Shown: positions 16,466 to 25,524, numbered from the stretch's first letter. The stretch is DNA of 64,000 nucleotides from an uncultured Bacteroides sp. (GCA_902492205.1 CABUKU010000015.1:1-64000), one strand, 5' to 3'. Notes: a model not told the origin generated them from the letters alone. Translations and numbers: made by a program.

Positions 16466-16894
16466 TTATAAATTAGCTTTTATCGCATCAATCATTTCCT
16501 GATATTCGGCATCGGTAAGATAAACCTTACCCGGATTCATGGTAAACGTTCCTCCAAAGTCCGGTCCTCCTTCATATTTGGGAGCCAAGTGGAAATGCAA
16601 ATGCGAAAGCTTATCGGAATAAGCACCATAGTTTATTTTTGCAGGTTGGAACACTTTATTCATTGCACGTGTAACCCGTGCCACATCTGCCATGAAAGCA
16701 TTGCGTTCTTCATCGCTCAGTTCATTCAAGTCGTTCACATGGTCTTTATATGCCACAAGGCAACGTCCGTGATAAGTTTGTTCCTTAAAAAGAAAAGCTC
16801 TGGATACACTCAACGGAACGATTTCAATCATTAAATTGTGTAGTGTTTCATTGTTCTGACAATACAAACATTCTTTTGGATCACTTACATTCAT
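16466..16894 (-). CDS. HIT family nucleotide hydrolase/transferase
   Basis: 142 residues. The histidine triad is HLHFH at 98-102 (H98, H100, H102) followed by LAPK. The N-terminal ECLYC pair of cysteines resembles a structural zinc site found in some HIT proteins. Such proteins hydrolyse or transfer nucleotide alpha-phosphates (ADP-ribose-, adenosine- or dinucleotide-type substrates). It lies 18 bp after the antiporter gene and 9 bp before the nitrilase-fold gene, so all three are probably co-transcribed. Confidence 0.85.
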   Translation of the reverse strand: MNVSDPKECLYCQNNETLHNLMIEIVPLSVSRAFLFKEQTYHGRCLVAYKDHVNDLNELSDEERNAFMADVARVTRAMNKVFQPAKINYGAYSDKLSHLHFHLAPKYEGGPDFGGTFTMNPGKVYLTDAEYQEMIDAIKANL

Positions 16895-16912
16895 CTTTCC
16901 TATTATTTAAAA

Positions 16913-19174
16913 TTAATTGTATTTCTGTCCTGCCAACTCATACACGTGCTCATTCTCTCCTACTACCCATACAATATCTCCTTCTTCAAAGGGAACTTTC
17001 ACATCCGGAGTCCTCAGCACTCCGCCTCTCTCCACTCCCACAATCAAGCACCTGTATTTATCACGAATGCCTGATTCACGAATATTCTTACCTAAAAACA
17101 CTGAGTCTTTATCAACAAGGAATTGTTTCAGGCTCATTTCCCGTTTCTCAATATCGGGTTCTTCTACGGAAGATGCAACACGAGTCAACTGTTCACTAAA
17201 CGTATTTAACTGCTCATCTGTACCTATCGCCTGCACTTTATCTGCGGGATAAATGCGAAAAGATGCTCCGGGGATGTTAATCCGCCTTGTTCCGCGCAAC
17301 ACGGAAACAATGTGTATACCATACTTCTCACCAAAGCCGAGTTCGTTCAGTGTCTTTCCTGCCCAAAGAGACTCTGCCGGAATTTCGAAATCCGTCAAGT
17401 GCAAATCTCTCGACAAAAGACTGCCGGCATATTCGGGTTTCTTTTCTCCCATATACTCCGCATGCATGTCACGGTAGCGAAGATTCTGCAAAAAGCGACG
17501 TTCCATCAGGATGGATTGCTTCTTTAATCTCCGCGAGAATACCATTAACACCACCAAAATTACCGCCAGTCCAAGCATCAGCCCCACGGAAGTTTTAAAC
17601 AAACTGGCTATGATGAACATAATGAACATAACGGCAATAACAATGCGGATAACAATCGTGGAAACCAACGGCCCGCGATTGAAACGGTTATCGTTCCACA
17701 AGGCCATGAACTCAATGGAATGATTCTTTTTTACTACAATGGCGCGCAGGAACGGGGCAATACATAATATAGTAAACACAGCCCCAAGCAAGGAAGCCCA
17801 AAAGTGCGGGAGACTCTGCTTGAACAAAGGAACAACGAACTGGAACGACAGCACAATGACTGCAATACTCAGAATGGAATAGACGATGACAATCCTGACA
17901 ATGGCAGTCAACAGTTTTTTCCAGTTATTCTGGTGATTGACCGTTTGCGAACCGGAAGAATAACGTTGCAAGAAGCTTCTCCAAGAAGCAGGCAACACTC
18001 GTTCCACCATAACCGAAGCCGGATTGGCAAGCCTTATCATATAAGGAGTAAGGAAAGTTGTAATCACAGAAACAGCAACCACAATGGGATAAAGGAAGCT
18101 GCTTGTCACATGAAGCGCCACGCCGAGTGAAGCAATAATAAAAGCGAACTCACCAATCTGCGTCAAGCTGAATCCGCATTGCATGGCTATTTTTAAGGGT
18201 TGCCCGGACAGCAACACGCCGAATGTTCCAAACATGGCTTGCCCCAAAATAACCGCCAGAGTCACAACTATGATTGGAACGGCATATTCCGCTATCATGG
18301 AAGGATCTACCATCATCCCCACAGACACAAAGAAAATGGCTCCAAACAAATCTTTCACAGGCCGCACAAGGCGGTCGATCTGCTCCGCTTCAACGGTTTC
18401 TGCCAAAATAGAACCCATCATAAACGCACCGAAAGCAGCCGAGAATCCTGTTTTAGCAGCCAGTACCACCATGCCGAAACAGAGTGCCAATGACACAATC
18501 AGCAACGTTTCATCACCCATCCACTTCTTCATCCGCTTCAGGAAGACGGGAATCATGTAGATGCCTACGATAAACCATAAGATAAGGAAGAATATCAGCT
18601 TTCCGATGCTGGCTATCATTTCCGTGCCTTCAAAGTTCTTGCTGACAGACATGGTGGACAACATCACCATCAATACCACCGCCAATATATCTTCCAATAT
18701 AAGGATGCTCAATACAAGCCCCGCAAAACGTTGCTTCCGCAACCCCAAATCATCGAACGCCTTATATATGATAGTAGTGGAAGACATGGCAAGCATACCG
18801 CCAAGAAAGATACAGTCCATCCGTTTCCAGCCGAAGCCCAGCCCTACGGCTACCCCCACCAGAATCATACAGAATATGATAGTAAGCGAAGCAATGATAG
18901 CAGGTCCTCCCGCTTTCATTATCTTCTTGAAGCTGAATTCCAAGCCCAAAGCAAACAACAGGAAGATTACTCCTATATCCGCCCATGTTTTGATATTGGC
19001 GGCATCCATCACCGAAGGAGTGACAGGCATGTGCGGACTTGCCAAAAAGCCCGCAACGATATATCCCAGCACCAAAGGCTGCTTCAATCGTTTAAATATC
19101 AATGTTGTTATGCCGGCGCAAATAAGAATCAGCGCCAAGTCGGCAATAAGAGTAGGTAACTCTGACATATCCAA
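16913..19174 (-). CDS. Cation/proton antiporter of the KefB/CPA2 type with RCK_C domains
   Basis: 753 residues. The first 385 or so are a Na+/H+ exchanger domain with about 12 membrane helices (PTLIADLALILICAGIT at the start; DIGVIFLLFALGLEFSFKK is typical of CPA2). A second hydrophobic block covers about 415-540. Two TrkA_C/RCK_C ligand-binding domains follow at about 590-670 and 680-750 (WVVGENEHVYEL near the end). It probably exports K+ or Na+ in exchange for protons under control of a nucleotide or other ligand. The full RCK_N NAD-binding domain is absent. Confidence 0.88.
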   Translation of the reverse strand: MDMSELPTLIADLALILICAGITTLIFKRLKQPLVLGYIVAGFLASPHMPVTPSVMDAANIKTWADIGVIFLLFALGLEFSFKKIMKAGGPAIIASLTIIFCMILVGVAVGLGFGWKRMDCIFLGGMLAMSSTTIIYKAFDDLGLRKQRFAGLVLSILILEDILAVVLMVMLSTMSVSKNFEGTEMIASIGKLIFFLILWFIVGIYMIPVFLKRMKKWMGDETLLIVSLALCFGMVVLAAKTGFSAAFGAFMMGSILAETVEAEQIDRLVRPVKDLFGAIFFVSVGMMVDPSMIAEYAVPIIVVTLAVILGQAMFGTFGVLLSGQPLKIAMQCGFSLTQIGEFAFIIASLGVALHVTSSFLYPIVVAVSVITTFLTPYMIRLANPASVMVERVLPASWRSFLQRYSSGSQTVNHQNNWKKLLTAIVRIVIVYSILSIAVIVLSFQFVVPLFKQSLPHFWASLLGAVFTILCIAPFLRAIVVKKNHSIEFMALWNDNRFNRGPLVSTIVIRIVIAVMFIMFIIASLFKTSVGLMLGLAVILVVLMVFSRRLKKQSILMERRFLQNLRYRDMHAEYMGEKKPEYAGSLLSRDLHLTDFEIPAESLWAGKTLNELGFGEKYGIHIVSVLRGTRRINIPGASFRIYPADKVQAIGTDEQLNTFSEQLTRVASSVEEPDIEKREMSLKQFLVDKDSVFLGKNIRESGIRDKYRCLIVGVERGGVLRTPDVKVPFEEGDIVWVVGENEHVYELAGQKYN

Positions 19175-19191
19175 TCTATCTATTATGCATA

Positions 19192-19223
19192 CAAAGATAG
19201 GGGAATTTCAAAATAACCACCAA
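19192..19223 (-). promoter_or_regulatory. Promoter of the antiporter-HIT-nitrilase operon
   Basis: On the minus strand TTG (complement of 19221-19223), a 21-nt spacer, then TATCTTTG (complement of 19192-19199), an exact -7 box, 18 bp upstream of the start codon. Confidence 0.65.
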
Positions 19224-19540
19224 TAATTCCATGCTTTATTCAATATAATATTTTCAGCTTTCAAGAGGGGGATGAAGTTTGCCGCACCGCTTCACAGACG
19301 TGATAATATACTGAAGTACAGCATGTAATGTGTGCCACGATGGTGTGTCGCGGAGGTTTTTGTTGCAGCACATGCAGCAATGGAAAAACGGGAAATGTGC
19401 CATGACCGGTTTTGTGTGTCACGTTGTCGTGGCACGTGCTATAAGCTGGTGCTCAGCTTATTATATGCCTTGTGCCGCAGTGAAGCGAAGTTGAGCCCTT
19501 ACACTATCTTACTTTCGACTTTTCGGACACCCTCAAATTA
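19224..19540. other. Intergenic stretch with scattered GTGYCACG-type motifs
   Basis: No credible gene. The segment 19331-19435 repeats variants of TGTGCCACG (19331, 19396, 19415 and an inverted copy). GTGCCACGA (19332-19340) is the exact reverse complement of 19427-19435. There is also AGCTGGTGCTCAGCT near 19444-19458, a short hairpin. The repeats have no regular period. I do not recognise the element. Confidence 0.5.
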
Positions 19541-19628
19541 AAATCTCCCTAGAGTAATTGGCTAACTTCTCTAGGGAGATTGAACAACTACCCTAGGGAA
19601 GTTATGTAATTACCCAAGGGAAATTTTA
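19541..19628. repeat. Array B: four 22-bp units with CCCTAGGG-like core
   Basis: The tetranucleotide CTAG occurs at 19549, 19571 and 19593, with CAAG at 19615, each exactly 22 bp apart. Cores read CCCTAGAG, TCTAGGGA, CCCTAGGG and CCCAAGGG. ATCTCCCTAGAG (19543-19554) and CTCTAGGGAGAT (19569-19580) are exact reverse complements, and outer units 1 and 4 are imperfectly complementary as well, so the whole array can fold on itself. It lies just beyond the gcvT terminator. The bases differ from array A but the architecture is the same. Confidence 0.88.
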
Positions 19629-19629
19629 C

Positions 19630-19666
19630 AAACAAGCAGTTGTTTTGATAAAACAACTGCTTGTTT
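19630..19666 (-). terminator. Terminator of gcvT
   Basis: A perfect 17-bp inverted repeat, with arms at 19630-19646 and 19650-19666 containing AAGCAGTTGTTTT, and a 3-nt loop. It starts 5 bp after the gcvT stop codon. On the minus strand it is followed by GTAAAATTT, a weak U-tract. Confidence 0.8.
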
Positions 19667-19671
19667 ATTTC

Positions 19672-20757
19672 CTATTTGCGGAAAGGAGGTTTAACAACTT
19701 GTGCTTTTACTCCTTTGCCACGTACATTAATGAATATTTCCGTACCGAGCTTTGCATACTCAGGCTTCACATACCCCATACCGATACCAATCTTACGGGT
19801 TGGCGACATAGTTCCCGATGTTACATCCCCAATCTTTTCGCCCTCTGCATTCATCAGTTCGTAACCATGACGGGGAATGCCTCTGTCAATCATTTCAAAG
19901 CCTACCAATTTACGGGTAGTTCCTTCTTTCTTCTGCTTTTCCCAAACATCGCGGCAGATAAAGTCTTTACCGTCTGCAAACTTGGTAATCCAACCCAACC
20001 CGGCTTCAATGCCCGAAGTAGTGTCATCTATATCATTTCCATAGAGACAGAATCCCATTTCAAGACGAAGTGTGTCACGACAACCCAAGCCCACAGGCTT
20101 GATGCCGAACTCTGCACCGGCTTCAAACAATGCTTTCCAAATCTTCTCTGCACAATCGGGATAGAAATAGAGTTCAAAGCCTCCTGCTCCGGTGTAACCG
20201 GTATTAGAGATAATCACTTCTTTCTCTCCTGCAAACTCTCCTACTACGAAGTTATAATAAGGTATGGCAGATAAATCCACGGAAGTCAGCTTTTGCAAAA
20301 CCTCTACTGCTTTAGGACCTTGAACGGCAAGTTGTGCCATGCGGTCGGAAGCATTTTCCAAGACAGCTCCTTCGGTATTGTGAGATACGCACCAGTTCCA
20401 GTCTTTTTCAATATTGGCAGCATTCACAACCAGCAAATACTTCTCCGGTTCATAACAATAGAGCAGGAAGTCATCTACAATACCTCCTTTATCGTTCGGG
20501 AAACAGGTATATTGAATCTTTCCCGGAGTAAGGACTGCCGCATTATTGGAACTGATCTTCTGAAGAAAGGCTAAAGCATCAGGTCCTTTTACCCAGAACT
20601 CTCCCATGTGTGACACATCAAAAACTCCCACCCCGTTGCAAACAGTGAGGTGTTCGTCAATGATTCCTGAATATTCAATCGGCATGTTATAGCCTGCAAA
20701 TTCACACATCTTTGCTCCGAGGGCTTTATGTGTTTCGGTAAACGGTGTTGTTTTCAT
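19672..20757 (-). CDS. gcvT: Aminomethyltransferase (glycine cleavage system T protein)
   Basis: 361 residues, the normal length. It transfers the methylene carbon of the H-protein-bound aminomethyl group to tetrahydrofolate, releasing ammonia. Recognisable parts are FAGYNMPIEYSGI, GVFDVSHMGEFWVKGPDA and ISNTGYTGAGGFELYF for folate binding, plus the C-terminal barrel (FINVRGKGVKAQVVKPPF). It is 15 bp from pepT upstream, so they are probably one transcript. The other glycine-cleavage genes (gcvH, gcvP) are not nearby in this window. Confidence 0.96.
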   Translation of the reverse strand: MKTTPFTETHKALGAKMCEFAGYNMPIEYSGIIDEHLTVCNGVGVFDVSHMGEFWVKGPDALAFLQKISSNNAAVLTPGKIQYTCFPNDKGGIVDDFLLYCYEPEKYLLVVNAANIEKDWNWCVSHNTEGAVLENASDRMAQLAVQGPKAVEVLQKLTSVDLSAIPYYNFVVGEFAGEKEVIISNTGYTGAGGFELYFYPDCAEKIWKALFEAGAEFGIKPVGLGCRDTLRLEMGFCLYGNDIDDTTSGIEAGLGWITKFADGKDFICRDVWEKQKKEGTTRKLVGFEMIDRGIPRHGYELMNAEGEKIGDVTSGTMSPTRKIGIGMGYVKPEYAKLGTEIFINVRGKGVKAQVVKPPFRK

Positions 20758-20772
20758 GGTATTAATCTTATT

Positions 20773-21993
20773 TTATCTTGCTACAAGTTCGGCTATTTTA
20801 ATAATCACATTCATTGCTTTCTCCATAGACCGGATCGGCACGAATTCATAACGTCCGTGGAAATTCAATCCTCCAGCAAAGATATTGGGGCAAGGCAGCC
20901 CTTTGAAGGAAAGTTGCGCACCGTCCGTTCCTCCGCGGATAGCTTTTACTTTCGGTTCTACTCCCGCCTGTTTCATTGCTTCGAATGCCACATCTATAAT
21001 ATGCATTACAGGTTCGATCTTTTCGCGCATGTTATAATATTGGTCACGCAATTCGAGAGTTGCGGTATCTTCTCCGAACTCCGCATTGATCTTACGTACT
21101 AAATGAGCCATTTCGGCTTTGCGGTTTTCAAACTTGTTACGGTCATGGTCGCGGATAATATAAGTAACGGTAGTTTGTTCCACTTCGCCCTGAATGCCGA
21201 TTAAGTGATAGAAACCTTCATAGCCGGTGGTATGTTCGGGAGTTTCGTGACGCGGAAGCATCGAAATAAACTGGTTGGCAATGCGGATGGAGTTAATCAT
21301 CTTATGCTTTGCATATCCCGGATGTACATTGCGTCCTTTAAAAGTAACCTTTGCCGCAGCAGCATTGAAGTTTTCGAACTCCAACTCTCCTACTTCACCG
21401 CCATCCATGGTGTAAGCCCATTCGCAGCCGAACTTTTCAACATCGAACTTATGTGCGCCTTCGCCAATCTCTTCATCGGGATTGAAACCGATACGGATCT
21501 TTCCGTGTTTAATCTCCGGATGTTCCTTTAAATAGGCAATGGCGGAAACTATCTCGGCAATACCTGCTTTATCATCGGCTCCCAAAAGGGTTTTGCCGTC
21601 TGTTACAATCAGGTCTTCTCCTTTATGGTCGAGCAATTCGGGGAACTGCATCGGGGAAAGCACTACTCTTTCTTCACTCGAAAGGGTAATATCACCTCCT
21701 TCATAGTTCTTCACAATTCTGGGTTTTACATCCTTGCCACTCATATCGGGACTTGTGTCCATGTGTGCTATGAAACCGATTGTCGGTACTTCTTTATCGG
21801 TATTGGCAGGAAGAGTGGCAAACAAGTAGCCATGCTCGTCCAATGTTATATCCTCTAAGCCTAATGCTTCCAATTCTGTTTTCAAATACTTGGCAAATAT
21901 CATTTGCCCCGGAGTACTCGGAGTAACACGTGTTGACTCATCAGACTGTGTGTCAAAACTCACATACTTTAAAAAGCGTTCTACTAAAGTCAT
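20773..21993 (-). CDS. pepT: Peptidase T (tripeptide aminopeptidase)
   Basis: 406 residues, M20B metallopeptidase. It removes the N-terminal residue from tripeptides in the cytoplasm. Zinc-site segments are IAHMDTSPD (His77, Asp79), GADDKAGIAEI and NPDEEIGEGA (the Glu-Glu pair includes the general base); a C-terminal His appears in GGLNFHGRYEF. The length is typical. It precedes gcvT by 15 bp. A near-consensus -7 box (TACCTTTA on the minus strand at 22029-22036) lies 36 bp upstream. Confidence 0.96.
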   Translation of the reverse strand: MTLVERFLKYVSFDTQSDESTRVTPSTPGQMIFAKYLKTELEALGLEDITLDEHGYLFATLPANTDKEVPTIGFIAHMDTSPDMSGKDVKPRIVKNYEGGDITLSSEERVVLSPMQFPELLDHKGEDLIVTDGKTLLGADDKAGIAEIVSAIAYLKEHPEIKHGKIRIGFNPDEEIGEGAHKFDVEKFGCEWAYTMDGGEVGELEFENFNAAAAKVTFKGRNVHPGYAKHKMINSIRIANQFISMLPRHETPEHTTGYEGFYHLIGIQGEVEQTTVTYIIRDHDRNKFENRKAEMAHLVRKINAEFGEDTATLELRDQYYNMREKIEPVMHIIDVAFEAMKQAGVEPKVKAIRGGTDGAQLSFKGLPCPNIFAGGLNFHGRYEFVPIRSMEKAMNVIIKIAELVAR

Positions 21994-22037
21994 ATATCAA
22001 AGTTTTAAAAGTTTTATTTCTCTGAGTGTAAAGGTAG

Positions 22038-22078
22038 AAAAAGCGCCACGAATATCAAACAATTCGCGGCGCTTTTTT
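22038..22078. terminator. Intrinsic terminator after the PurF-like gene
   Basis: AAAAAGCGCC pairs with GGCGCTTTTT, extended inward by CGAAT/ATTCG with a single mismatch, giving a stem of about 15 bp with A and T tracts on both sides. It closes the minus-strand gene that stops at 22104 and overlaps the putative pepT promoter. Confidence 0.88.
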
Positions 22079-22103
22079 ATTTATGCTAAATAACTATTAG
22101 TTA

Positions 22104-23510
22104 CTAAAACTTGCTGGAACCATCAAAACAATGGGTACAAACCTTACATTTTGGAAGTCCGATAGCCTCAATCAGCGTTTCCAGTGTATTAAACTTCAAT
22201 GAAGTCAAGCCGAAACGTTCTGCTATGATGCTTACCATTTTCTCGTATTCGGGCGAGCCGGTAGTTGCATATTTTTCCAGATTCTTGTTTCCGTCACCTT
22301 CTATCTCTTCAATGATGCGGCGGGTAATCAGTTCCATATCCGATTTGGAAGCCGTGAAGCCAACAAACGGGCAACCATAAATAAGCGGAGGACAACCGAT
22401 ACGCATATGCACTTCTTTTGCTCCGTAATCATACAGAATCTTCACGTTATCCCGAAGCTGTGTGCCACGAACAATGGAATCATCGCAAAAGATAATCCTT
22501 TTACCGTCGAGCATTGCCCGGTTAGGAATCAATTTCATCTTTGCCACGAGCGAACGCAGGTTTTGATTACTGGGGGTAAAACTGCGAGGCCATGTCGGTG
22601 TGTATTTCGTAATAGCTCTATGATAAGGTATGCCTTTACCTTCGGCATATCCAAGCGCCTGTCCGATACCGGAATCGGGAATACCGCAAACACAATCTGC
22701 TTCCGACTTATCCACCTGCCCCATTTTCATGCCACTGGTAAAACGCACTTCTTCCACATTCCGGCCTTCATAACAAGAATTCGGGAAGCCGTAATAAACC
22801 CACAAGAAAGAGCAAACCTGCATCTGCTCGTTAGGCTTGCGGAGTTGCTCCATGTTATCGGCATGTAAACGAACTATTTCACCCGGTCCCAAGTATTTTT
22901 CTATTTCGTAATCCAGATTGGGAAAACTGTTCGATTCACTCGTGGCAGCATAAGCCCCTTCCCTTTTACCTATTATTATAGGTGTACGTCCCCACTTGTC
23001 TCTGGCCGCAATAATGCCGTCTTCGGTGAGAAGCAGCATGGAGCAAGAGCCCTGAATACGGTTGAACACATTCTCTATGCCCTCTACAAAAGAGTTACCT
23101 TGAATAATCAGGAGCGCAATAAGTTCCGTTTGATTGGTTTTGCCGGAACTGAGTTCCGAGAAGTGCATGTTGGATGAGAGAAGTTCTTGTTCGAGAGAGG
23201 GGATATTGTTAATCTTAGCTACTGTGACGATGGCGAATTTGCCGAGGTGGGAATTCATTACAATGGGTTGCGGATCTGTGTCGCTGATAACGCCTATCCC
23301 AGAGTTCCCTTTAAATTCCGGAAGTTCCGACTCAAACTTACTGCGGAAGTAAGAACTTTCCAGATTATGTATTGATCGCGTAAAACCTACACCTTCGCAA
23401 TACGTAGCCATACCGCCACGCTTTGTACCAAGATGGGAATTGTAGTCTGTGCCATAAAATAAGTCAGTCACACAGTCTGCTTTCGAGACTGTACCAAAGA
23501 AGCCACCCAT
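22104..23510 (-). CDS. PurF-like amidophosphoribosyltransferase paralogue lacking the N-terminal cysteine
   Basis: 468 residues with the overall PurF layout: an N-terminal Ntn-hydrolase-like glutaminase domain (1-235) and a phosphoribosyltransferase domain with the PRPP loop IIFCDDSIVRGTQLRDN (339-355). PurF normally begins Met-Cys-Gly-Ile, the cysteine being the nucleophile that releases ammonia from glutamine. Here the start is MGGFFGTVS, with Gly at that place. A stop codon lies three codons upstream, so no alternative start restores it. The end carries CKVCTHCFDG, perhaps a metal site. It may use free ammonia or do another phosphoribosyl reaction; this is inference. Confidence 0.85.
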   Translation of the reverse strand: MGGFFGTVSKADCVTDLFYGTDYNSHLGTKRGGMATYCEGVGFTRSIHNLESSYFRSKFESELPEFKGNSGIGVISDTDPQPIVMNSHLGKFAIVTVAKINNIPSLEQELLSSNMHFSELSSGKTNQTELIALLIIQGNSFVEGIENVFNRIQGSCSMLLLTEDGIIAARDKWGRTPIIIGKREGAYAATSESNSFPNLDYEIEKYLGPGEIVRLHADNMEQLRKPNEQMQVCSFLWVYYGFPNSCYEGRNVEEVRFTSGMKMGQVDKSEADCVCGIPDSGIGQALGYAEGKGIPYHRAITKYTPTWPRSFTPSNQNLRSLVAKMKLIPNRAMLDGKRIIFCDDSIVRGTQLRDNVKILYDYGAKEVHMRIGCPPLIYGCPFVGFTASKSDMELITRRIIEEIEGDGNKNLEKYATTGSPEYEKMVSIIAERFGLTSLKFNTLETLIEAIGLPKCKVCTHCFDGSSKF

Positions 23511-23545
23511 ATGTCTTTACTATGTTTTTTGTTAAAAGATGGCTG

Positions 23546-23553
23546 CAAAGTTA
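23546..23553 (-). promoter_or_regulatory. -7 box upstream of the PurF-like gene
   Basis: The minus strand reads TAACTTTG, an exact TAnnTTTG, 36 bp upstream of the start. No clear -33 box is seen. Confidence 0.5.
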
Positions 23554-23615
23554 GTAATAAAATGAAAGGTGAAAAAGGGCTCAATGAAAAAGTTTAGGTA
23601 GTTTAATAATATTAT

Positions 23616-23623
23616 TATCTTTG
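23616..23623 (+). promoter_or_regulatory. -7 box upstream of the ECF sigma gene
   Basis: TATCTTTG, an exact TAnnTTTG match, ends 23 bp before the ATG at 23646. The upstream region is AT-rich and lacks a clean TTTG at 19-21 nt. Confidence 0.55.
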
Positions 23624-23645
23624 CAATGCCCGCAAACAACAAGAT

Positions 23646-24197
23646 ATGCTGAACGAAACTGAATTAAAAGAACTGGGTTACCGGATAAAAGCACAAGAGA
23701 CAGAAGCTTTCCATGTGCTTTACATGGAATATTTTGCCAAATTGCGGGAATATGCACAAAGGTTTGTTTACGATTATCAAGATGCACAAGACATTGTTCA
23801 AGATGCCTATTTTGCTTTATGGAGCAATATAGATTTCTATCATCCGGAACAAAACATTATTTCTTACTTGCTTACCATTGTGAAAAACAACTGCTATAAC
23901 TATTTGCGTAAACTCCGCATACAAGACGATCATCAGGACAAAATTATAGAGGCAATGGTTTTCTCGGGCATGCAAGATACCGGAGTGGATGAAGACATGA
24001 AGCAACGGTTACATTCCGTGCTAGCCCAACTCCCCCCTAAAGGAAGACAAATTTTGCTGGAGCACATTGTTGAACGCAAAAAAATAAAAGAAATTTCAGA
24101 AGAAATGGGAATAGCCGAGTCTTCTGTAAAAACCCACCTTAAACGTGTTATGCGCGTACTTCGTGAGAACTTGTGTTTCATCTTAATAGGATGCTAA
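23646..24197 (+). CDS. ECF sigma factor of a SusC/FecR-type system
   Basis: 183 residues. Region 2 is at about 22-65 (YFAKLREYAQRFVYDYQDAQDIVQDAYFALW) and region 4 at about 125-175 (LPPKGRQILLEHIVERKKIKEISEEMGIAESSVKTHL). It is the FecI-like Bacteroidetes group that works with a FecR anti-sigma and an STN-bearing TonB receptor, both of which follow here. It would activate the SusC/SusD/TlpA genes when the outer-membrane receptor binds its ligand. Confidence 0.9.
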   Translation: MLNETELKELGYRIKAQETEAFHVLYMEYFAKLREYAQRFVYDYQDAQDIVQDAYFALWSNIDFYHPEQNIISYLLTIVKNNCYNYLRKLRIQDDHQDKIIEAMVFSGMQDTGVDEDMKQRLHSVLAQLPPKGRQILLEHIVERKKIKEISEEMGIAESSVKTHLKRVMRVLRENLCFILIGC

Positions 24198-24290
24198 TTT
24201 CATTTTCTTCTCAAAAAAAAGAATTATTTGTCCCCCGTTTTTAGAGTTCATGTGTATTCAATATAAAAGGAATACAAATTATCTCTAAAT

Positions 24291-25487
24291 ATGGAAAACA
24301 ATCAGAATATATCATGGAGTCTTATCCTCCGGAAGATTACAGGAGAAACACTGACTCAGGAAGAAGAGAGAATATTTAATAGCTGGCTGGAAGCAGATAT
24401 GCGCCACCGGATATATTTTGAAAAGGCATTGAAAAGCTGGCAAGGCACAGAAACTGAAGTTCCGCCATTGGACTTGGATAAACTGATTGAACGTTTCGAC
24501 CGCTTTGCGGAACAAACCAATCCAAAAGTTCGTAAGATCATGCCTAAACGCAACAAAGTATTATGGCAATATATGTCTTATGCTGCCACAATTCTCTTAC
24601 CGGCATGTTTAATTATAAGTATCCTGTTATATTCTAACAAAGACAAACAAATAGCCGTCCAGACACCTGCCACCCAACAAATCATTACTCCGGGAGAAAG
24701 TCGTGCACGCATTATCCTCGACAATGGCAGCCAAGTAGCATTAAGTGGAAAAAGCGACTCATTATTATATGATGAAAACGGGGTACTCATCCGACAACAA
24801 AACGGAACTATCGCTTATACTGCCAAAGCAGAAACACAAGAGGAGAAATTCAATACCCTTGAAGTTCCCCGCGGAGGAGAATATAATATCCAATTAAGTG
24901 ACGGAACACAGATATGGGTTAACTCAGGTTCCTCATTGAAATATCCTGTTCAGTTTGTTGGCAATGAAAGAATTGTAGAACTGGAAGGTGAAGCCTATTT
25001 TGAAGTGGCAAAAGACAAAGCCAGACCATTTTTAGTGAAAACCAACCGACAAACAGTAAAAGTATATGGTACATCCTTTAATATAGAAGCCTATCCCGAA
25101 AACAATTATCAATATACCACCCTTGCCAGAGGAAGCGTAGGTGTATATCATGACAACCGGGAATATAAACTGATTCCGGGACAGCAGGCGCAAGTAAGTA
25201 CAGACAATGCAACAGTGAAAGTAATGGCAGTGAATGTAGAGAGTATATGCGCATGGCACTTTGGTAAACTTTCAATGGAAAACGAACCTTTAGAAAAGAT
25301 ATTAACAAGGCTGTCACGCTGGTATGATGTGGATTTTACCTATACAGACAGTTCTTTGAAGAGCCTGCACTTTACAGGAGATTTGGAAAGATACTCCGAC
25401 TTCTCGGATATTCTAAAACTTATTCAACTGACTACTTCTGTTGATTTTATCATTGAAGGACGTAAAGTAAAAGTTACTTCCAGATAA
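24291..25487 (+). CDS. FecR family anti-sigma factor
   Basis: 398 residues. The cytoplasmic N-terminal sigma-binding part (1-90) is followed by one membrane helix at about 93-114 (QYMSYAATILLPACLIISILL), a periplasmic FecR domain (about 180-280: VPRGGEYNIQLSDGTQIWVNSGS, ELEGEAYFEV) and a C-terminal DUF4974/STN-like domain (about 315-395: MENEPLEKILTRLSRWYDVDFTY). It passes the signal from the SusC-like receptor's STN domain to the sigma factor 93 bp upstream. Confidence 0.93.
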   Translation: MENNQNISWSLILRKITGETLTQEEERIFNSWLEADMRHRIYFEKALKSWQGTETEVPPLDLDKLIERFDRFAEQTNPKVRKIMPKRNKVLWQYMSYAATILLPACLIISILLYSNKDKQIAVQTPATQQIITPGESRARIILDNGSQVALSGKSDSLLYDENGVLIRQQNGTIAYTAKAETQEEKFNTLEVPRGGEYNIQLSDGTQIWVNSGSSLKYPVQFVGNERIVELEGEAYFEVAKDKARPFLVKTNRQTVKVYGTSFNIEAYPENNYQYTTLARGSVGVYHDNREYKLIPGQQAQVSTDNATVKVMAVNVESICAWHFGKLSMENEPLEKILTRLSRWYDVDFTYTDSSLKSLHFTGDLERYSDFSDILKLIQLTTSVDFIIEGRKVKVTSR

Positions 25488-25524
25488 GAATAAATACAAA
25501 TACTAACAAAAAACACTAATTTGA

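Noticed and set aside
18561..19226. 221-residue plus-strand open frame
   Set aside because: It lies antisense inside the antiporter gene, has no recognisable domain, and the antiporter frame carries all the family motifs.
19332..19541. 69-residue frame in the antiporter-gcvT gap
   Set aside because: Cysteine-rich, no ribosome-binding site, and it overlaps the repeat cluster; no sign of coding pressure.
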